Source: Pratylenchus scribneri (lineage: Eukaryota > Nematoda > Chromadorea > Rhabditida > Pratylenchidae). From it: DNA of 64,000 bases. The stretch is from assembly GCA_030063045.1 (NCBI GenBank), contig JAQSEB010000155.1:1116001-1180000 (forward strand), given 5' to 3'. The notes below the pieces were generated by a model that had not been told where the DNA came from, did no database searches, and was given only the letters and a program-made list of their open reading frames with translations. This document shows positions 40,317-52,166 of the stretch, one piece after another (the stretch's first letter is position 1; every line of letters starts with the position of its first letter). Made by a program: the position numbers and the translations under genes.

Positions 40317-43300
40317 AATTGGCCTTATTTGTGATATTTCTGAAAAGAGGAAAAATTAAGGGGACATACAAAATTTGAAGAAAAACGCGTGCGGAAATTT
40401 GGACATTTTTTTATGGAAATCAAATAAAAGGACGGGGGTATATTCTCGAAAAAAAGATTGAAATTTTCTCGAGAGGAAAATGCGCAATTTGGGGAAAAGG
40501 GCGGAAATTGGTGTGATCTAATAAATTGAGAGATGGGCACGGGAATGTGGGGGAATGAAATATGCGCGATTAAATTTTGAATATTCCTTGATCTTATTTT
40601 ATATTTTGTAGAATGCCTAATTGATTCTTTGTCAATTTTGAATGCTAAAATTATCATTGGCCAACAAATTTATGGCCAAATAAATGAAATGGTCTAGAAT
40701 CAAATTATTTATCCATTTTGCGCGATAATTTTTGGGCACATTTTTGTCAAAATCCGTTTCTAAATTGCTAATTGAAAAAATTACAAATATTACCAAAATA
40801 TTTTATGTAGTTATTCTCTAAATAAATTGCTTCCTGACTGAATGGCAGCTGATGAACACACCGGAAAGGGGGAATGGGAAATTTATTGTTGTTCCTCCGA
40901 TTCGTTCACAAATCCTCCAAATCCCTCAAAGATTTTATCAACTTTCCTTCTTATTCAACGTTCCCCTCAAATCCGAAAATCTTCTCGATCGTGTGCCGGC
41001 CGTACGGCAAAAAAAAGTTTTGCATAATGGACTGATGAACAAAAATGAGTGAATTCGAGAAAAGGGGGAATTTAGGGCATTTGGGCAAAAAACAAATTGG
41101 CGAGATTTGGGTGAATTGATGGGCGAAAATGGGAGGTAAATGAGAGTGGGGGATGGGTCGTTATTTTCAATAAATTCCTCATCTTTAATTGGGAAATTTT
41201 TTGGAATTCCAAAGCCATTTTTCGGATGTCATGTAATATAGTGGTCCAATAGAATGTTAAGAATTTTAATAATTTTTGGTTGTGCTAAAAATTTTTAAAA
41301 TATTTTTCAGCTAATTCGAAAGGAATTCGGCCATAATTAGAAATATTTATAAAAATTATTTCTGCAATAATTTACCAGATTAAATGCCCAAAAAAGACAA
41401 ACGGTGACCAATTTTAGGCCTTCCCCTTTTTTGATTGTCCCCATTTTTGAGCCCAATTATGGCTGTTGCCCAATTTGCCTCTGGAATGGACCGAAGTTTC
41501 CCTTTTGCCAATTTCTTCCCCAATTTTCGATGGAACAATTTTTTTGATCATCGCGCAATCATCGGCCACCGCCCTCTTTCCCCAATTTCCCTCTTCCGCT
41601 TTTCCCCTAGCATTTTGGCTTTTCCTTCCTCACATTTCCAATTATTTCCCCTCCATTTCCTCCCCGCAACTTTCCCCTCGAAAAAAAAACATATTTTTCC
41701 GTTAAGCCAACAAAATAAATAATTATTTTGGCCCTTTTCGCGCATCTTTTTCGTTCCCGTTTCCGCCTCATTTTTGACATAAATGCTTGAAAGGTGGCAA
41801 ATGGGACAATTGAAAAGGGGGAATTATTATTATTATTATTGAAAGTGCAATATTGGAGGGGCACTGAATAAATTGGCGGCGGAGGAACAAATAAATAAAT
41901 GTTATATAAATTATTCTTTCTAGTTGGGGAAGAATGCCTTCAGTTTCGAATAAAACAAATAAAATGATGAAGAAACGGAATGCCGGAAGGAAATTTGATG
42001 AATTGGCAATTGACATAAATTGTTGGGCCAGGAAATATGCCAATGATATTGGATTTTGTTTTATTTTTAGCTATCAATTTTAGCTATTTTAAGACAAAAA
42101 TACATAAAGGGAAAATTGAAAAATTATGTATAAGGAAGGGAGAAGGAATTTGAATTAAAATTTCTGTAAGAAATGTTATTTTTATAGAGCTAAAATTTTT
42201 TGAAAAATAACATAAAATTCCAAAAATTTGAAGGCAATTCTTCCTTTCCATTTACCATGGCATTGTTTCGGTTTGACTTTCTTCTTAATAAATATTCTTC
42301 AAGGTCATCAAAAAGGGAAATTGTGGAAGAAAATATAAAAGTGACCATCCCAAAAAAGTGGGAGTAAAATGCGGCGAATGAATGGACTAATTCCCCGGCG
42401 GGAATACGAATTAATTGGATTAATTAGAGGGTGAACGGGATTGAAGGTGTCATCCCCATTCATTCACTTTTATTCGCCCCGCCATTCCCGTCAAAGAGGA
42501 TTAGCCTTTAAATGAAGGATTTTATAAGGGAAAATTGAGGGATTGCCTCTTGCGCACGAGGCTTATTCAAAGGAAGGAGGATGACCCTTGTCAATGCGAT
42601 TTACGGTAGGGAAAGTTGAATGGGCGGAAGGGGGAAAGGAAAAAGGGAAATTAGAGGGAAGAATGACCGGTGCCATCCAATTGGATATCCCTGGAAAAAG
42701 AGCCAAAAATCAGGGGAATTTTTACAAATAAATATTGTAAGGTCTACTCTAAAGAATTAGAAGTATTTATTGGGAAAAAATTTTAAGAGAATTTGCATAT
42801 TTGGGTAAAAAATTATGCCAGAATAAATTTCATTTTGAAATTAATTGAAAATAATCAAAGTTTTGAGGTGACCCGAGATGGTTTAATTAAGAGAAAAAGG
42901 CCATTTTTTATCAAATTAAATGTTTTATATTCTTCTAAAGCTGATTCATTATTCCCTCTAACTATCTTCTATTTTATTTGAACACCAACCACCCACCGCC
43001 ATTTTATGATTGCCCAATTTTTTGCGGTTAAGAAAAATGAAAAAGCGCCGCACATTTTCAGGCTAAAAACTGATAAATTTAATTGGCTGTCAACTGATTA
43101 ACATTAATCGGAAGCGGGGGCGATTGAAACGGGCCATAAAAGGTGGGCATTGATAAGGAAAATGATCAAATGTAAAATGAACATTTGGAGGTAAATACCC
43201 CAATAAAATGGCTCTATATCATCCACAATAGGTGGCACCAATGTCATTCTTATTAGGGCTCTTTTTTTGATGAAAATTGAAAGTGTGCCTAAAAATTGGC

Positions 43301-43484
43301 CAGGGGAAAACAATGCGCGAGTCTCAAAATATTGTTGATGACCAATTTTGGGTGTCAATTTCGCTGATGATCATCACAATTTTAAATTAAATGATTGCGG
43401 TGGATGATTCATTTTCGGCCCCTTCATTTGCCGCCTATTATCCCTTTCCAGCCTGTTGTTGATTATTTGGGCAAAACATATTAT

Positions 43485-43498
43485 CCCCCCCCCCCCCC
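43485..43498 (+). repeat. Poly-C tract (14 nt)
   Basis: Uninterrupted C run upstream of the fusogen gene. Confidence 0.9.
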
Positions 43499-44019
43499 TC
43501 ACATTATTCATTTCATCAATCGACCCAAATTTTGCACCAAATTTGGTCACCTCCAATCGAAACCTGCCTTTCCCCTCCGTCTCCAATAAATTCCTTCGCG
43601 CCAGCCGATTCATCAAATTTCCCTCTTCCCATTTAAAATTTAAGTTCATTTATCATTCAATCCCTCTTTTAGGATTTCGGCTGGCTCATCCCAAAATCGA
43701 ATCTATTTCCTTGAATTTATTTGGATTTTGATCCACCTTTCCCAATTTCCGTTTCAATTTCGGCAACAAATTTGTATTGTGTGTGCGCCAATTCTCGAAG
43801 AAATTCCCTTTGGGGGCATCCGCAGGTGAATTGTGTGGTGGAAATTATTTGCGTGGAAATTGGCGCACATTTTTGATGGATGAATTGAATCCATTCTCAA
43901 GGGAAATGATAAATGGAGAAAATATGAATATTTCTAATTTGAAATTGAGGCCTAAATCCTTCTATCATTTTTGTTTGCCTTTTAAATTGCCGCCGGAAAT
44001 TGAATGAATGAAGTGGCCG

Positions 44020-44032
44020 GGGGGGGGGGGGG
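44020..44032 (+). repeat. Poly-G tract (about 13 nt)
   Basis: Uninterrupted G run upstream of the fusogen gene. Confidence 0.9.
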
Positions 44033-44704
44033 TGGATATAAATGGATATTGGACAATTGGATGTGGGAAATGACCTAACTTTGAGGGGAAAATGGACAAA
44101 TATGGGATGAAAGGTGGAATGAATGGTCCTTAATTTGGAATTGAAATTGGGCGAAATTCACTCCAAAATTTTACAATGCAAAATTTGTTAATATTTGCGC
44201 AAGATGACTTTTCCATCCATAAAACACTCAATTTAAATGGATTTCCTCATGTCCGAAATGAATTGAATTGAATTGAATGGATGGATGGGATAAAGAGAAT
44301 TTAAATTGGGGCGAGTGAATGGCCTCATTGACCCATTTTAATAAGGGGAAATGGTTTTGAACGCATTTATTATTTAATCAAAGAGTTCGTAAAATTGTGA
44401 AAAAGAAAGGAAAATTTGGGTAGAGGGAAAAGGATTTCTAGGGTAAATTTTTTATAGGATTTATTTTCAACTGGATTTGGCGCATTTGCAAAAAATGGAT
44501 TAAAAAGATTGCGCAAAATACAAAAAAAACGCATCACATTGAAGAAAATAAACTGGAATGGAATGAGTGGAAATAATTTTTTCTCGATTGCGGCGCACAT
44601 TTCGACGATTGGCACCATCGATGGAATGATGAACGAGAATTTTTGAAAAATAAATGAATCGGGGGCACAAAATGAACCGGTCAAATGAAATGAAGGGGGC
44701 AATT

Positions 44705-44729
44705 GGGGGGGGGGGGGGGGGGGGGGGGG
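44705..44729 (+). repeat. Poly-G tract (25 nt)
   Basis: Second longest homopolymer in the window. The Pro-rich minus-strand frames across it are artefacts of the tract. Confidence 0.95.
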
Positions 44730-45614
44730 CGAGAATGGGCGGAGGCGGGATGAATGGCCGATTGCGGGGATTTTTGGAGTGAAAAGGGGCGAAAGGAGGA
44801 AGAAATTGCGCATTTTGCTGTGCGCGAGAATGGATAGGTGGAAAATATTTTAGCGGTGATGAATGAATGATGGCCGCCGATTTGATGAGCTCATTGGCAT
44901 ATTTGTCACCTTCCTTCCTTCCCCCCATTATTAATTGTCCCCCAAAAAAATATGGTGGCGCATTTCAATGACCGATGATTGCCCAAGAATGGAGGATCAA
45001 GGTCATCGGCTGTCATTAATTTTAATAAATTAAATTCGGCAAAAATACTCTCATTTGGAGAAGGTCAAAATAATATTTTTATGGGAAAATGATTAAAATT
45101 TTTCTCACAATTGAATTTTTGGTTTGATAAGGGAAAAGGAAGCAAAGTAACCCGCAAAAATATTAAAAATGCAATCGCCGAATTTTGGTGGGCGCAAATT
45201 TGATTTTCACACCAATAAATTCAAACAGAGGGAAAAAGGGAAGGAATTTGAGGGGAAGTCGGGAATGAGGGGAATTTGGGGCCAAAATAGATTAAATAAT
45301 CAGCAAAAGAAGAATGCGGAATTTAATTGTGTGGGAAAATTACATAAATCAAATATTTTTAAATCTGCTGGACAATTTAATTCTATTAATTTAAATTTTT
45401 AATTATTTCATCTAATTTTTTCAATTCAACAATTTTCTTTATTTTAAAATATGCAAATTGAATATTTCAAAGGACTTTTTCTATAAAAATATTCTCTTGA
45501 ATTTTTTCGCCATTTTTTTCTGATTTTTTTATCCATTTAATTAATTAATTGACTTTTTTTGATGGATCACTTTTTTATTGAGGGCACAAAATTTGATGGT
45601 TTCGCATTTCAATT

Positions 45615-45630
45615 CCCCCCCCCCCCCCCC
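45615..45630 (+). repeat. Poly-C tract (16 nt)
   Basis: Uninterrupted C run about 0.5 kb before the transposon. Confidence 0.9.
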
Positions 45631-46090
45631 TCGGCAAAAGGCCGCTTATCAGCCGTCCAAATCTGCCGCCGCAAAAATGCGCAACCATCGCCGATCGGCC
45701 TCAAATCTCGCCCCTTCCTTTCCCTCCAATTTATTTGACCCAATTTCCCCATTTTGGGCGACCAAAATTGCGCGCATTTTCCCCTCATCATCATTCCGCA
45801 ATATTTTCGCACTTGAATGAATAATGATTGTTTTAAAGGGAGAAATTTGGAAATTATTGGAGGACATAGATCATTTACAAAATGGAGAAAAAAAAGCAAA
45901 TTTGGAAAAATTGGACATCAAAAATTGAATAAATCCAAATTCCAGTGATTTCAATTTTTAAAAATATATAAAAAAAATTAGGAATATATGTTGGAAAAAT
46001 TTAAAAATGTAGAATAATTAAAATGATTTAATAATTTAAAAATTGTTGTTAAAATTGTGCGAAATGAATGAAATAAAAATGGGAAAAGCT

Positions 46091-46253
46091 GATGAGAAAT
46101 ATTCGGCTACATGACACTTGGCCTAATGACCATTTGGCCTAATGGGGAAAAAATGTCATTTCGCCTAATGGGGAAAAAATGACTTTTTGGCCTAACGATA
46201 TTTCGCCTAACAACCATTTAGCCTAATAGTTTAAAAAAGTCATTTCGCCTAAT
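46091..46253 (+). repeat. Left terminal inverted repeat of the MULE
   Basis: Built from about seven spaced copies of TGGCCTAA or TCGCCTAA, separated by A-rich GGGGAAAAAATGA-like spacers. It pairs with 50325-50515. Confidence 0.9.
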
Positions 46254-46657
46254 TGAATTATTTATGGTAAAATAAGTCCTAATTTCATCTATTTAGGGGT
46301 TTTCGACCTTCCTGAATCCGATTATGACATCATCTAATTGAAATTTTATAATCTGAACAGACTTTTGGCAGCTGAATTAATAAATTGAAAAATTGTGCCA
46401 TATATTGCGAGTGGGATTAGATAGGTTTAAAAATAGCTGTGCCATTGACAAATAAAAAAGTGTCATTGACGTAGTAAGCATAAGTTATGCCATCGACTTA
46501 AAAGTGTCCCATCGACTAATGAATGTGTTGTGACATTCTTGAAATTGATTAAAGTTTAAGCAAATATTTAAAAGATTTTATGCAAAAATAAAGTAAAATG
46601 TTTTTGCCGAATTGAAAAATAAAATAATAATAGTGGAATAAATGGAAAATAATGCAA

Positions 46658-49600
46658 TTAATAGTAATCGTGAGCAGAATAATCCGTTGAAATATTGGAG
46701 GTGCTGGCCATATTAATTGTGGAAGTAGAGGATCGGTTAATTGGCGCTTTAATATCATCTATAAATTGAGTTGTGGCACCAGTATTTTCATCATCTTCTT
46801 CAAAAAATAATTCATCATCTTGGCCATAATTCTCATCCATCACTTCTTCATTGTTCTCTTCGCCATCTCCATTGTTTTGGCCTTCAGCTTCGGCATCACT
46901 CAAGATCAAATCATTCTCCAATCCTTGCAGTGCCAACGAAACTGCTTCCATAAAAGTACGGATGCATTGGTCATTGAGAAGTGGAGCTTGTATAAGAGCC
47001 TTAAAGCGTGCATCCATCGTTCGATATAAAACTCTGCGGTAATTTTGTTCCGGTTGTAATTTAAGTTCGCGGACTTCATTCATTTTTCGGCTATCATATT
47101 TGCGAAGATTGATGAGAAATTCGTGCATCCTCGGATGAGTGCAGTTTCTCTTCTATAAATAAAATGAATAAATAGAGATTTATAAGTATGAAAAGTAAAA
47201 ATGATTCATTATGAACCAGTTACACTCATTTTGAATCATTTTTTGGTTCATTAACTTTTGAATCCACCACAATGAACCATTTTTCTAAATATTGTAAAAA
47301 TGGTTCATGACAGAAGTACGTCACAAATGAACCATTTCTCTAAATATTGTAAAAATGGTTCATTAACTTGTAAGTCCGCCACAATGAACCATTTTCTTAT
47401 AATTAAATGAACTAAATTAATAAAAAATGGTTTTTTCACTCGAAATTATAATTATTTTTTATTTAAAAACTCAACCTGAAAAGCCAGATTATTTGCTTCT
47501 GCTGATGCTTGACAGCGTGGCAAATCTTCTTGAATTCGATCTCTCACATTCCAAAAATCGAGCGCAAATTTTGGTGGTTTCGCCAAAGGCAATTCATAGC
47601 GAGGAGCAACTTAAATTTTAGAAATATAAAATTGTTTTTGAGCAATAATTACTTTGGCTTTCATTAAATCGAGGTGCCATTGGAGTGATATTACCGATGG
47701 CTGTATTCGAAAAATCTTCTGTAATATTTGGCCGACGGCTTCTTTCGATTTGACTGTCTGGAGTAAGCAATGAGCGGACTATAGCAGAATCAATCAATGG
47801 TGCTTAAGAATGAATAATTTTGAGTAATAATTTATTTAAACCTATGGGGGTTGAATGCCCGACCAAGCCTGCCATCATTCTGTCCTCATCTGCCCGAGGC
47901 AAAAATGCCAATGCCTTCGATCTTTCTTCCCATTCCGAGAGGCCAATATAATTTTTGCCGACATAATAAAGAAATTCTAAAAATTTTTTATTTTTGTTTG
48001 GAAATATCACGTTATCTACCATTCAATTCCGGCGGCGATTGCTCAATGGTCAAAGCAAAACCACGGCGAACCATTTCGGGAGGCAAAAAAGCTAGGGCCT
48101 GACACCAACGAACTGTCCTTCGAAATGGTTCCAAATTTTTGTATTGGCCAATAAATCCCAATTTTTTGATTCGACGTATAAATGATTGCGCCAAGTGAAA
48201 CAAACATGCCTTGTTGTTTATTTGCGGGAAAACATCAACAAAAGCCGAATATTCGGATTTTTCGAAGTCGGTCATCACTAAATTTTCTTATTATAATATA
48301 AATTAAATTAATATAAAACCTGAAATGGGCATGTCGTTTCCCAGAACTTTCTTTATTCCATTTAACACCTCAACATATTGCACTTTACTTTTATTTGTCA
48401 TCAATGCGTAAACAGCCGGGAATACTTTGTGTTCCAGAATGAATCCGAGAACAAATTGTTGAGAAAATTGTCTGGGACATGTTTGGAACGTCGCGTCTGC
48501 TGCCCAATTTTTGTTCACACGAAGAAATTCAATTGCCTAAATTTTAAAATTGCTATGATAAGCATATCATTAAATGAAAATTTATTTTACTAATAAAATT
48601 GTCAGCAGAAATGAACCATTTTTGCGCGACCATCGACTCTTCAGAAAATGGTTCAATATGACTACAAAAGTAGTGAACCATTTTTCGATCAAAAATGAAC
48701 CATTTTCTGAGAAATGGTGCATAGGAACCAATATTGTTGAAATGGCTCCATTTGTTTTTTTGCTAATAAATTTATCAAAATCATGCTAAGAATTATTACC
48801 TTAGCACTTCCAAAAACCAATACGCGATCGGCCGCTTGTGGCCTTGTTTCATCAGAATCATAGATAAGGAAACTAAAAATTAATGAAAAATGTATTTATA
48901 TTTTTGTTAATTTCTTACGGCTTTCCATTTTTGAATTGAAATTCATCAGGTATGACAATGCTTGCCGCATTCGGAGCATTCAGTTTGTGGCCAAAACGAC
49001 GCCTTTTTCGCGCACCCTTACTATGCAAAGCAGCATAAGTTGGCAATTGTGTGAACATTTCGTCATCTTCTGTTTCTTTTACTTCATCGATCAAAGCTGC
49101 TGTAGGGATTTCTAAATCATTTTGAAGACGTTCCGTGTAATTGTTTAAGCGACGCTCAATCTGAATTATATGTTCATAATTAACCATTTTTGGACAAAAT
49201 TGAATCATTTTTAATTCATTCTAATGTACTAGAAATCCGTCAAAATGAACCACGAATATCTGAAATATGGTTCATTGCAATGAAAATTTTCAGAAAATGG
49301 TTCATTGCAATGAAAATTTTCAGAAAATGGTTCATTGTATGATTTATATTAGTTATTCAAAAAAATTATATTCAATAAATTTTTTTCCTCCTATTAAAAT
49401 AATTAAAAAATTCTTAAACCTCTTGTCCATGAGTTTTTGCCAAATGCTTGTGCGCTTTCCCGTTAATGGTTCCTTCTTCGTAGTTTTCAGAGTCGGTAAT
49501 TGCGCTGACGCCGCATCGTTTTGGTGGACGAAACTCTTCGCATCGCCAATAGGCCTTTCCCTTATGCTTGCGGTTCAAAAGAAAACGAAAACCTGAATCC

Positions 49601-49822
49601 ATTGAATTTGTTGAATTTAATTTTTAAAAAGTCACCATCGTGCCATAAGTCGATTTTTCCTTTTGTTGTTTTTTGAACAACGAAACGTACTTTGTCGTCA
49701 TCTTGTTGAGGAATTTCCACTTGATTATCAATTCCAGGATCTGATTCCGACGAAGAATATTCAACAACAGGTCGAGGCCGTTTTTTTCGGTCTGCTCCTT
49801 GGATTAGTTGCCTTGCATTCAT
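46658..49822 (-). CDS. MULE transposase with N-terminal FLYWCH zinc finger
   Basis: Ten exons (high to low): 49822-49636, 49592-49420, 49160-48919, 48872-48800, 48536-48320, 48277-48020, 47976-47842, 47802-47653, 47609-47476, 47152-46658; 687 residues and all phases agree. The FLYWCH finger is in exon 2: FRFLLNRKHKGKAYWRC, then CGVSAI and GKAHKHLAK. The MULE catalytic core follows: NWAADATF with the first Asp, VYALMTNKSKVQY, MTDFEKSE with the second Asp, then the conserved CLFHLAQSF block (C and H). The third catalytic acidic residue was not assigned. The C-terminal 60 residues are acidic. It would cut and paste the element by binding the terminal repeats. Start: first ATG of exon 1; an upstream exon cannot be excluded. 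Confidence 0.85.
47215..47400 (-). repeat. AATGAACCATTTT repeats in transposase introns
   Basis: Multiple short copies of ATGAACCATTTTT and its complement, in direct and inverted order, fill the intron between exons 9 and 10. The same motif recurs in introns at 48600-48720 and 49235-49345. Confidence 0.75.
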
Positions 49823-49834
49823 TTCACTTAAAAT

Positions 49835-49910
49835 CACAATATTTTAACTAATATAAGAAATAACAACACTTAAAATCACAATATTTTAACTAATATAAGA
49901 AATAACAAAC
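49835..49910 (+). repeat. Tandem duplication of about 42 bp
   Basis: CACTTAAAATCACAATATTT with the following TTAACTAATATAAGAAATAA occurs twice back to back, just upstream of the transposase ATG, so it probably sits in its promoter or 5' leader. Confidence 0.85.
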
Positions 49911-49920
49911 AATTGCTTTG

Positions 49921-50038
49921 CCATCGGCTGGTTTCGAATGATTTTGTTTTCGTTGGCCGTCGGCTGGTTTTGAATGATTTTGTTTTCGTTGGCCGTCGGC
50001 TGGTTTCGAATGGTTTTATTTTCGTTTGCCATCGGCTT
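49921..50038 (-). repeat. 36-bp tandem repeat coding for 12-residue units
   Basis: Three full units and a partial one, spaced exactly 36 bp (starts at 49921, 49957, 49993 and 50029). On the minus strand they lie in an open frame (ATG at 50137, ending near 49886) that reads repeated ANENKIIRNQPT. The frame could be a second small MULE protein, an N-terminal exon of the transposase, or non-coding subterminal repeats. No splice join in phase to the transposase was found. Confidence 0.7.
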
Positions 50039-50324
50039 CAGTCGATGATTTTGTCGATCATTGCCGATGTTCTGCACATAGTTGGCTGGCGGCTTGCTAT
50101 TTTGTGGATGATTTTGTTGAATTTTTCGCAATGCCATGAATTCTTTTAGTAATCTAACAATAAATTTTGTTAAAATGGAGAATATAATTAAGATTTGATT
50201 TTTTTTGTTAAAATTTAGTTTTACAAATAGAAATAAGAATAAACAAATTAATAAAACATAAGAATGAATCAATAAAAAATTTCTAAATTAATTAAATACA
50301 TTTTGCCAAATTTTTAATAAAAGA

Positions 50325-50515
50325 TTAGGCGAAATGACTTTTTTTAAACTATTAGGCTAAATGGTTGTTAGGCGAAATATCATTAGGCCAAAAAGTCATT
50401 TTTTCCCCATTAGGCGAAATGACATTTTTTCCCCATTAGGCCAAATGGTCATTAGGCCAAATGGCGTTAGGCGAAATAGTCATTAGGCCAAGTGTCTGTA
50501 CGCCAAATATTCATC
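50325..50515 (-). repeat. Right terminal inverted repeat of the MULE
   Basis: Inverted counterpart of 46091-46253, with ATTAGGCGAAATGAC and ATTAGGCCAAATGG blocks. It carries an additional GGCGTTAGGCGAAATAGT unit that the left repeat lacks. Confidence 0.9.
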
Positions 50516-52166
50516 TATTTTTGGATGAGTTTTCATTTTAACCCATTTAGGCTTTATTAGGGAAGAAGCGGCTTTTAGAAAACAAAAAATATATTTTGGC
50601 TAAATGGCAAAATCGGCTAATATTGAAAGGTGGGCCTTGAGTAAAGGACCAAAATGATGAGTATTTTTTGTCGGCTTCAAAAAATTAAAGGAAAAATGGC
50701 ATTTCGGAGAATTTGGGCCGAAAAAAACAAATTTTGGTTGCTTTTTTTGATGATGGTGGGAAGAAAAAAATATTTTATTTCAATCATCAATGAAAAGATT
50801 ATAAATGAGAACAGAAGAAAAGTACAAAATTATAAACTTTTAAAAATAAAAAATTGTAGACATTTAAATATTTAAAATGGCAGTTAAATATCGTAGGAGG
50901 GGGAATGAGGGCATAAATAAAATTAATTTATTTTGTGGGGGAGTTAAATTAGTTTTATTTGGCCACCTATTGGAGAACACCGGTCCTAAAATTGACTGCA
51001 ATATTCCCCCTGGCAAATTTGAATGCATCAAAAATCAAAACAAAACAATTGAATAATAAAGAGACAAATTTTATAAATATCTTAAAATCTTTTTTAGTCT
51101 AAATAAAGCTTTAAATGACTATTGAGTTTAAGAGTCAAATTGTAGGATAAATCACTTAAATATTATGGTTCAATTCTCTCAAAACAATTATAAATTAAGT
51201 CCAATTCCAATGTTTCACGCATCATTTAAAAGGCAGGCAAATTGGCGGTCGATGTAAAGCCAATATTATTATTACTTATTTTTATGGTCAAGGTTGGCTG
51301 ATGAACGGCTATCAAATTACACGCTCTGAATAACTTATTTATTTTATATGCAACAATCATGAAGAATGCTGGGATTGATCAAATTTCTGGCTGAATTGAT
51401 TATACCAAATTTAACAATTTTTGTATCAAATTTTGTTTTAAAAATCTAATTTTTTTAACCATTTTCATATTTTTCATCACATTTTAAAGCTTAAATTTTA
51501 AATAAAATTTTAAAAATGAACTATTAAAATAAAAAGTAGTAAATTTGCTTGAATTCATTTTTATTAATTTCCAATTTCCATTTTCATCATTATTTTGGCA
51601 TTTAACAAAATTTAACTTCTTTTTTGCTGTTGATCATTTTTTATTATATATAATCCCTGAAGTTGAAAAGGATTTACAAAAATATTTCCTAAATAATCTG
51701 TGATTGAGTCGAGGATTTCCAATCACAGATTCAAATTTTACAAAAATGATATCTTTCTCCATTTTATTTATGTCTTGGAGTAATTTTTGAGTGATTTTAT
51801 GGATGAGAGAAATTGCTAGAAAAAATAAATTTGCATTTTCCATTCTTTTTGATGAATTTATGACAGTGGAGGAATGTAGAAGAATATGGTAGGGGGAATT
51901 GCTTAGTGGATTGGGGCAATTTTTTTAGAATCCTTTGCTCCATTCTTTGTCGGGGAACGGGGAATATTTAATGGGGCAAAATGGGAATTGACCTTACACT
52001 TTATCAAAACTTGGTCAGCAGATTGATTCATTTTCCAATTCCAAAGCAATTCATTAGTAAACATTTTTTGTTAAGTAATTTGAATTTGAAAATTATTCAA
52101 ATTTATTACCAAAATATTCCCTCCAATTCATTTTGATTTCAGTCAAATTTGAATAAACTCATTCTA
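50516..52166. other. Intergenic, no gene seen
   Basis: AT-rich DNA between the transposon and the zinc-finger gene. A 69-codon minus-strand frame at 51634-51843 is signal-like at its start but unsupported. A TTTCAG ends at 52142, upstream of the next gene's ATG. Confidence 0.5.

Larger units (their letters stand above)
40317..46090. other. 5.8-kb gene-poor region upstream of the fusogen gene
   Basis: No domain-bearing exon was found on either strand. It contains poly-C (43485-43498, 45615-45630) and poly-G (44020-44032, 44705-44729) tracts. A minus-strand frame at 41768-42043 starts with a signal-like hydrophobic segment but has no splice partner in phase. The region from 42360 to 42500 is less AT-rich and could be regulatory, which is speculative. 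Confidence 0.55.
46091..50515. mobile_element. Complete MULE (Mutator-like) DNA transposon with FLYWCH transposase
   Basis: About 4.4 kb bounded by long inverted repeats (46091-46253 and 50325-50515). Outer ends share GATGA, ATATT(C/T)GGC and GACACTTGGCCTAATGAC in inverted orientation. Inside lies one minus-strand transposase gene and a short minus-strand frame with 36-bp repeats. Terminal repeats are close in sequence and the transposase has no stop or frameshift in the model, so the insertion looks recent. The right terminal repeat has one extra subrepeat of about 30 bp. I could not define the target-site duplication by eye. Animal MULEs with a FLYWCH finger include the Phantom group, to which this may belong. 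Confidence 0.88.

Noticed and set aside
41768..42043. Minus-strand frame with a signal-like start, considered as first exon of the fusogen gene
   Set aside because: None of its possible donors gives the phase needed by the next exon, and a better signal peptide lies directly upstream at 40316.
44370..44928. Two minus-strand frames with long Pro runs
   Set aside because: The Pro runs are the translated 25-nt G tract, and the two overlapping frames cannot both be real. No motif.
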